Source of the DNA: JBCBSP01 sp964561235
GTDB lineage: Bacteria; Pseudomonadota; Alphaproteobacteria; Caulobacterales; Maricaulaceae
Reading direction: 5' to 3'
Assembly: GCA_964561235.1 (NCBI GenBank)
Contig: CAZLOV010000143.1
Coordinates: 1 to 6,239, forward strand
DNA: 6,239 nucleotides
The position numbers were made by a program, and so were the translations under genes. The first letter of the stretch is position 1, and each line of letters opens with the position of its first letter. The notes under the pieces were generated by a model. It ran no database searches and was not told the origin of the DNA. It saw only the letters and a program-made list of their open reading frames with translations. Of the stretch, positions 5,521 through 6,239 are shown in pieces.

Positions 5521-6239
5521 ATGTCCGACGCTCCCGCGACCAATACGCCGGAATTTTCCGTCTCCGAGCTCGCCCGCGCGCTGAAGAAGACGGTGGAGGA
5601 CGCCTACGGCCATGTCCGCGTGCGCGGCGAGCTGGGACGGGTCACCGTGGCCAAGTCGGGCCATCTCTATCTCGACCTGAAGGATGAAGGCGCGGTCATC
5701 GACGGGGTGATGTGGAAGGGCCTCGCCGCCGGTTTGTCCTTCCGCCCGGAAGAGGGCCTCGAGATCATCGCCGAAGGCCGCCTGTCGACCTTTCCGGGCC
5801 GCTCGAAATACCAGATCATCATCGAGCGCATGGAGCCTGCGGGGGCGGGCGCGCTCATGGCGCTGCTCGAGGAGCGCAAGCGGAAGCTCGCCGCGGAAGG
5901 CCTGTTTGCGCCTGAGCGCAAGAAGCCCATTCCTTATCTTCCCGAGGTGATCGGGGTCGTGACCTCGCCGACGGGGGCAGTGATCCGCGACATCCTTCAC
6001 CGGCTGGAGGACCGCTTTCCCCGGCATGTCCTGCTCTGGCCGGTGCTGGTGCAGGGCGAACGCGCCGCCGAGCAGATTGCAGCCGCCATCGAAGGCTTCA
6101 ACGCGATGCCGGCCGGCGGCTCCGTGCCGCGTCCCGATGTCCTCATCGTCGCGCGCGGCGGCGGCTCGGTCGAGGATCTCTGGGCCTTCAACGAGGAGAT
6201 CGTGGTGCGTGCGGCCGCGGCCTCGTCCATCCCGCTGAT
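5521..6239 (+). CDS. xseA: Exodeoxyribonuclease VII large subunit, N-terminal half, cut by the window edge
   Basis: Large subunit of the nuclease that, with several XseB small subunits, degrades single-stranded DNA from both ends and takes part in mismatch repair and removal of trapped ends. The 239 visible codons run open to the right edge; family members are usually about 400-530 residues. The product begins MSDAPATNTPEFSVSELARALK, followed by the OB-fold DNA-binding domain (about 11-110, with VRVRGELGRV and SGHLYLDLKD) and the first part of the nuclease domain: LPEVIGVVTSPTGAVIRDI (140-158) and RPDVLIVARGGGSVEDLWAF (204-223). D157 and R212 fit conserved residues implicated in catalysis; the GHE(T)D motif expected soon after lies beyond the window. 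ATG 5521 gives the usual family N-terminus with no strong ribosome site before it. It is divergent from purD. Confidence 0.96.
   Translation, partial: MSDAPATNTPEFSVSELARALKKTVEDAYGHVRVRGELGRVTVAKSGHLYLDLKDEGAVIDGVMWKGLAAGLSFRPEEGLEIIAEGRLSTFPGRSKYQIIIERMEPAGAGALMALLEERKRKLAAEGLFAPERKKPIPYLPEVIGVVTSPTGAVIRDILHRLEDRFPRHVLLWPVLVQGERAAEQIAAAIEGFNAMPAGGSVPRPDVLIVARGGGSVEDLWAFNEEIVVRAAAASSIPL

Noticed and set aside
5437..6027. A 196-codon minus-strand frame across the 9-bp repeat, ending in a run of repeated Ala-Gln-Thr.
   Set aside because: It lies opposite xseA, which has clear OB-fold and nuclease motifs. The tripeptide repeat is just the 9-bp DNA repeat read in frame.
1..6239. A hidden mobile element, defence island, CRISPR or novel system.
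   Set aside because: Nearly every base is accounted for by conserved housekeeping genes with uniform GC-rich codon use; there are no transposase, integrase, tRNA, terminal inverted repeats or spaced repeats.

Overview
This window looks like ordinary core chromosome from a high-GC alphaproteobacterium (roughly two-thirds G+C by eye, with strong G/C preference at third codon positions). The gene set and protein style (UbiK/BMFP protein, YbjN protein with the WLGHFD...WGGKS signature, lgt followed by a MidA/NDUFAF7 methyltransferase) suggest Caulobacterales/Maricaulales or a nearby order. That placement rests on recalled family features, not on a search.

Layout. Minus strand, 1-205: the N-terminal part of prs (ribose-phosphate pyrophosphokinase), running off the left edge. 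Minus strand, 2267 down to 286: lgt (prolipoprotein diacylglyceryl transferase) then a MidA/NDUFAF7-type methyltransferase, the pair joined by a TTGA stop/start overlap. Plus strand, 2368-4101: ubiK, a YbjN-domain gene and proC, with only 5 bases between the last two. Minus strand, 5369-4098: purD, convergent with proC; the two stop codons interlock in one CTAG. Plus strand, 5521 to the right edge: the first 239 codons of xseA, divergent from purD.

How the genes relate. Prs makes PRPP, the substrate from which PurF makes phosphoribosylamine, which PurD joins to glycine; ProC makes proline from pyrroline-5-carboxylate. Lgt starts lipoprotein maturation at the inner membrane. UbiK (ubiquinone synthesis) and MidA (complex I assembly in its mitochondrial relative) both touch the respiratory chain. 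XseA is a DNA repair nuclease subunit. The genes form short transcription units rather than one pathway island.

Non-coding DNA is limited to short gaps: 206-285, 2268-2367, 2662-2770 and 5370-5520, none over about 150 bases. They hold candidate promoters, a three-copy 9-bp tandem repeat before xseA and small hairpins. I see no tRNA, rRNA, CRISPR, insertion sequence, phage or defence gene. I do not find an undescribed system here; the points worth a second look are gene junctions and control sites.
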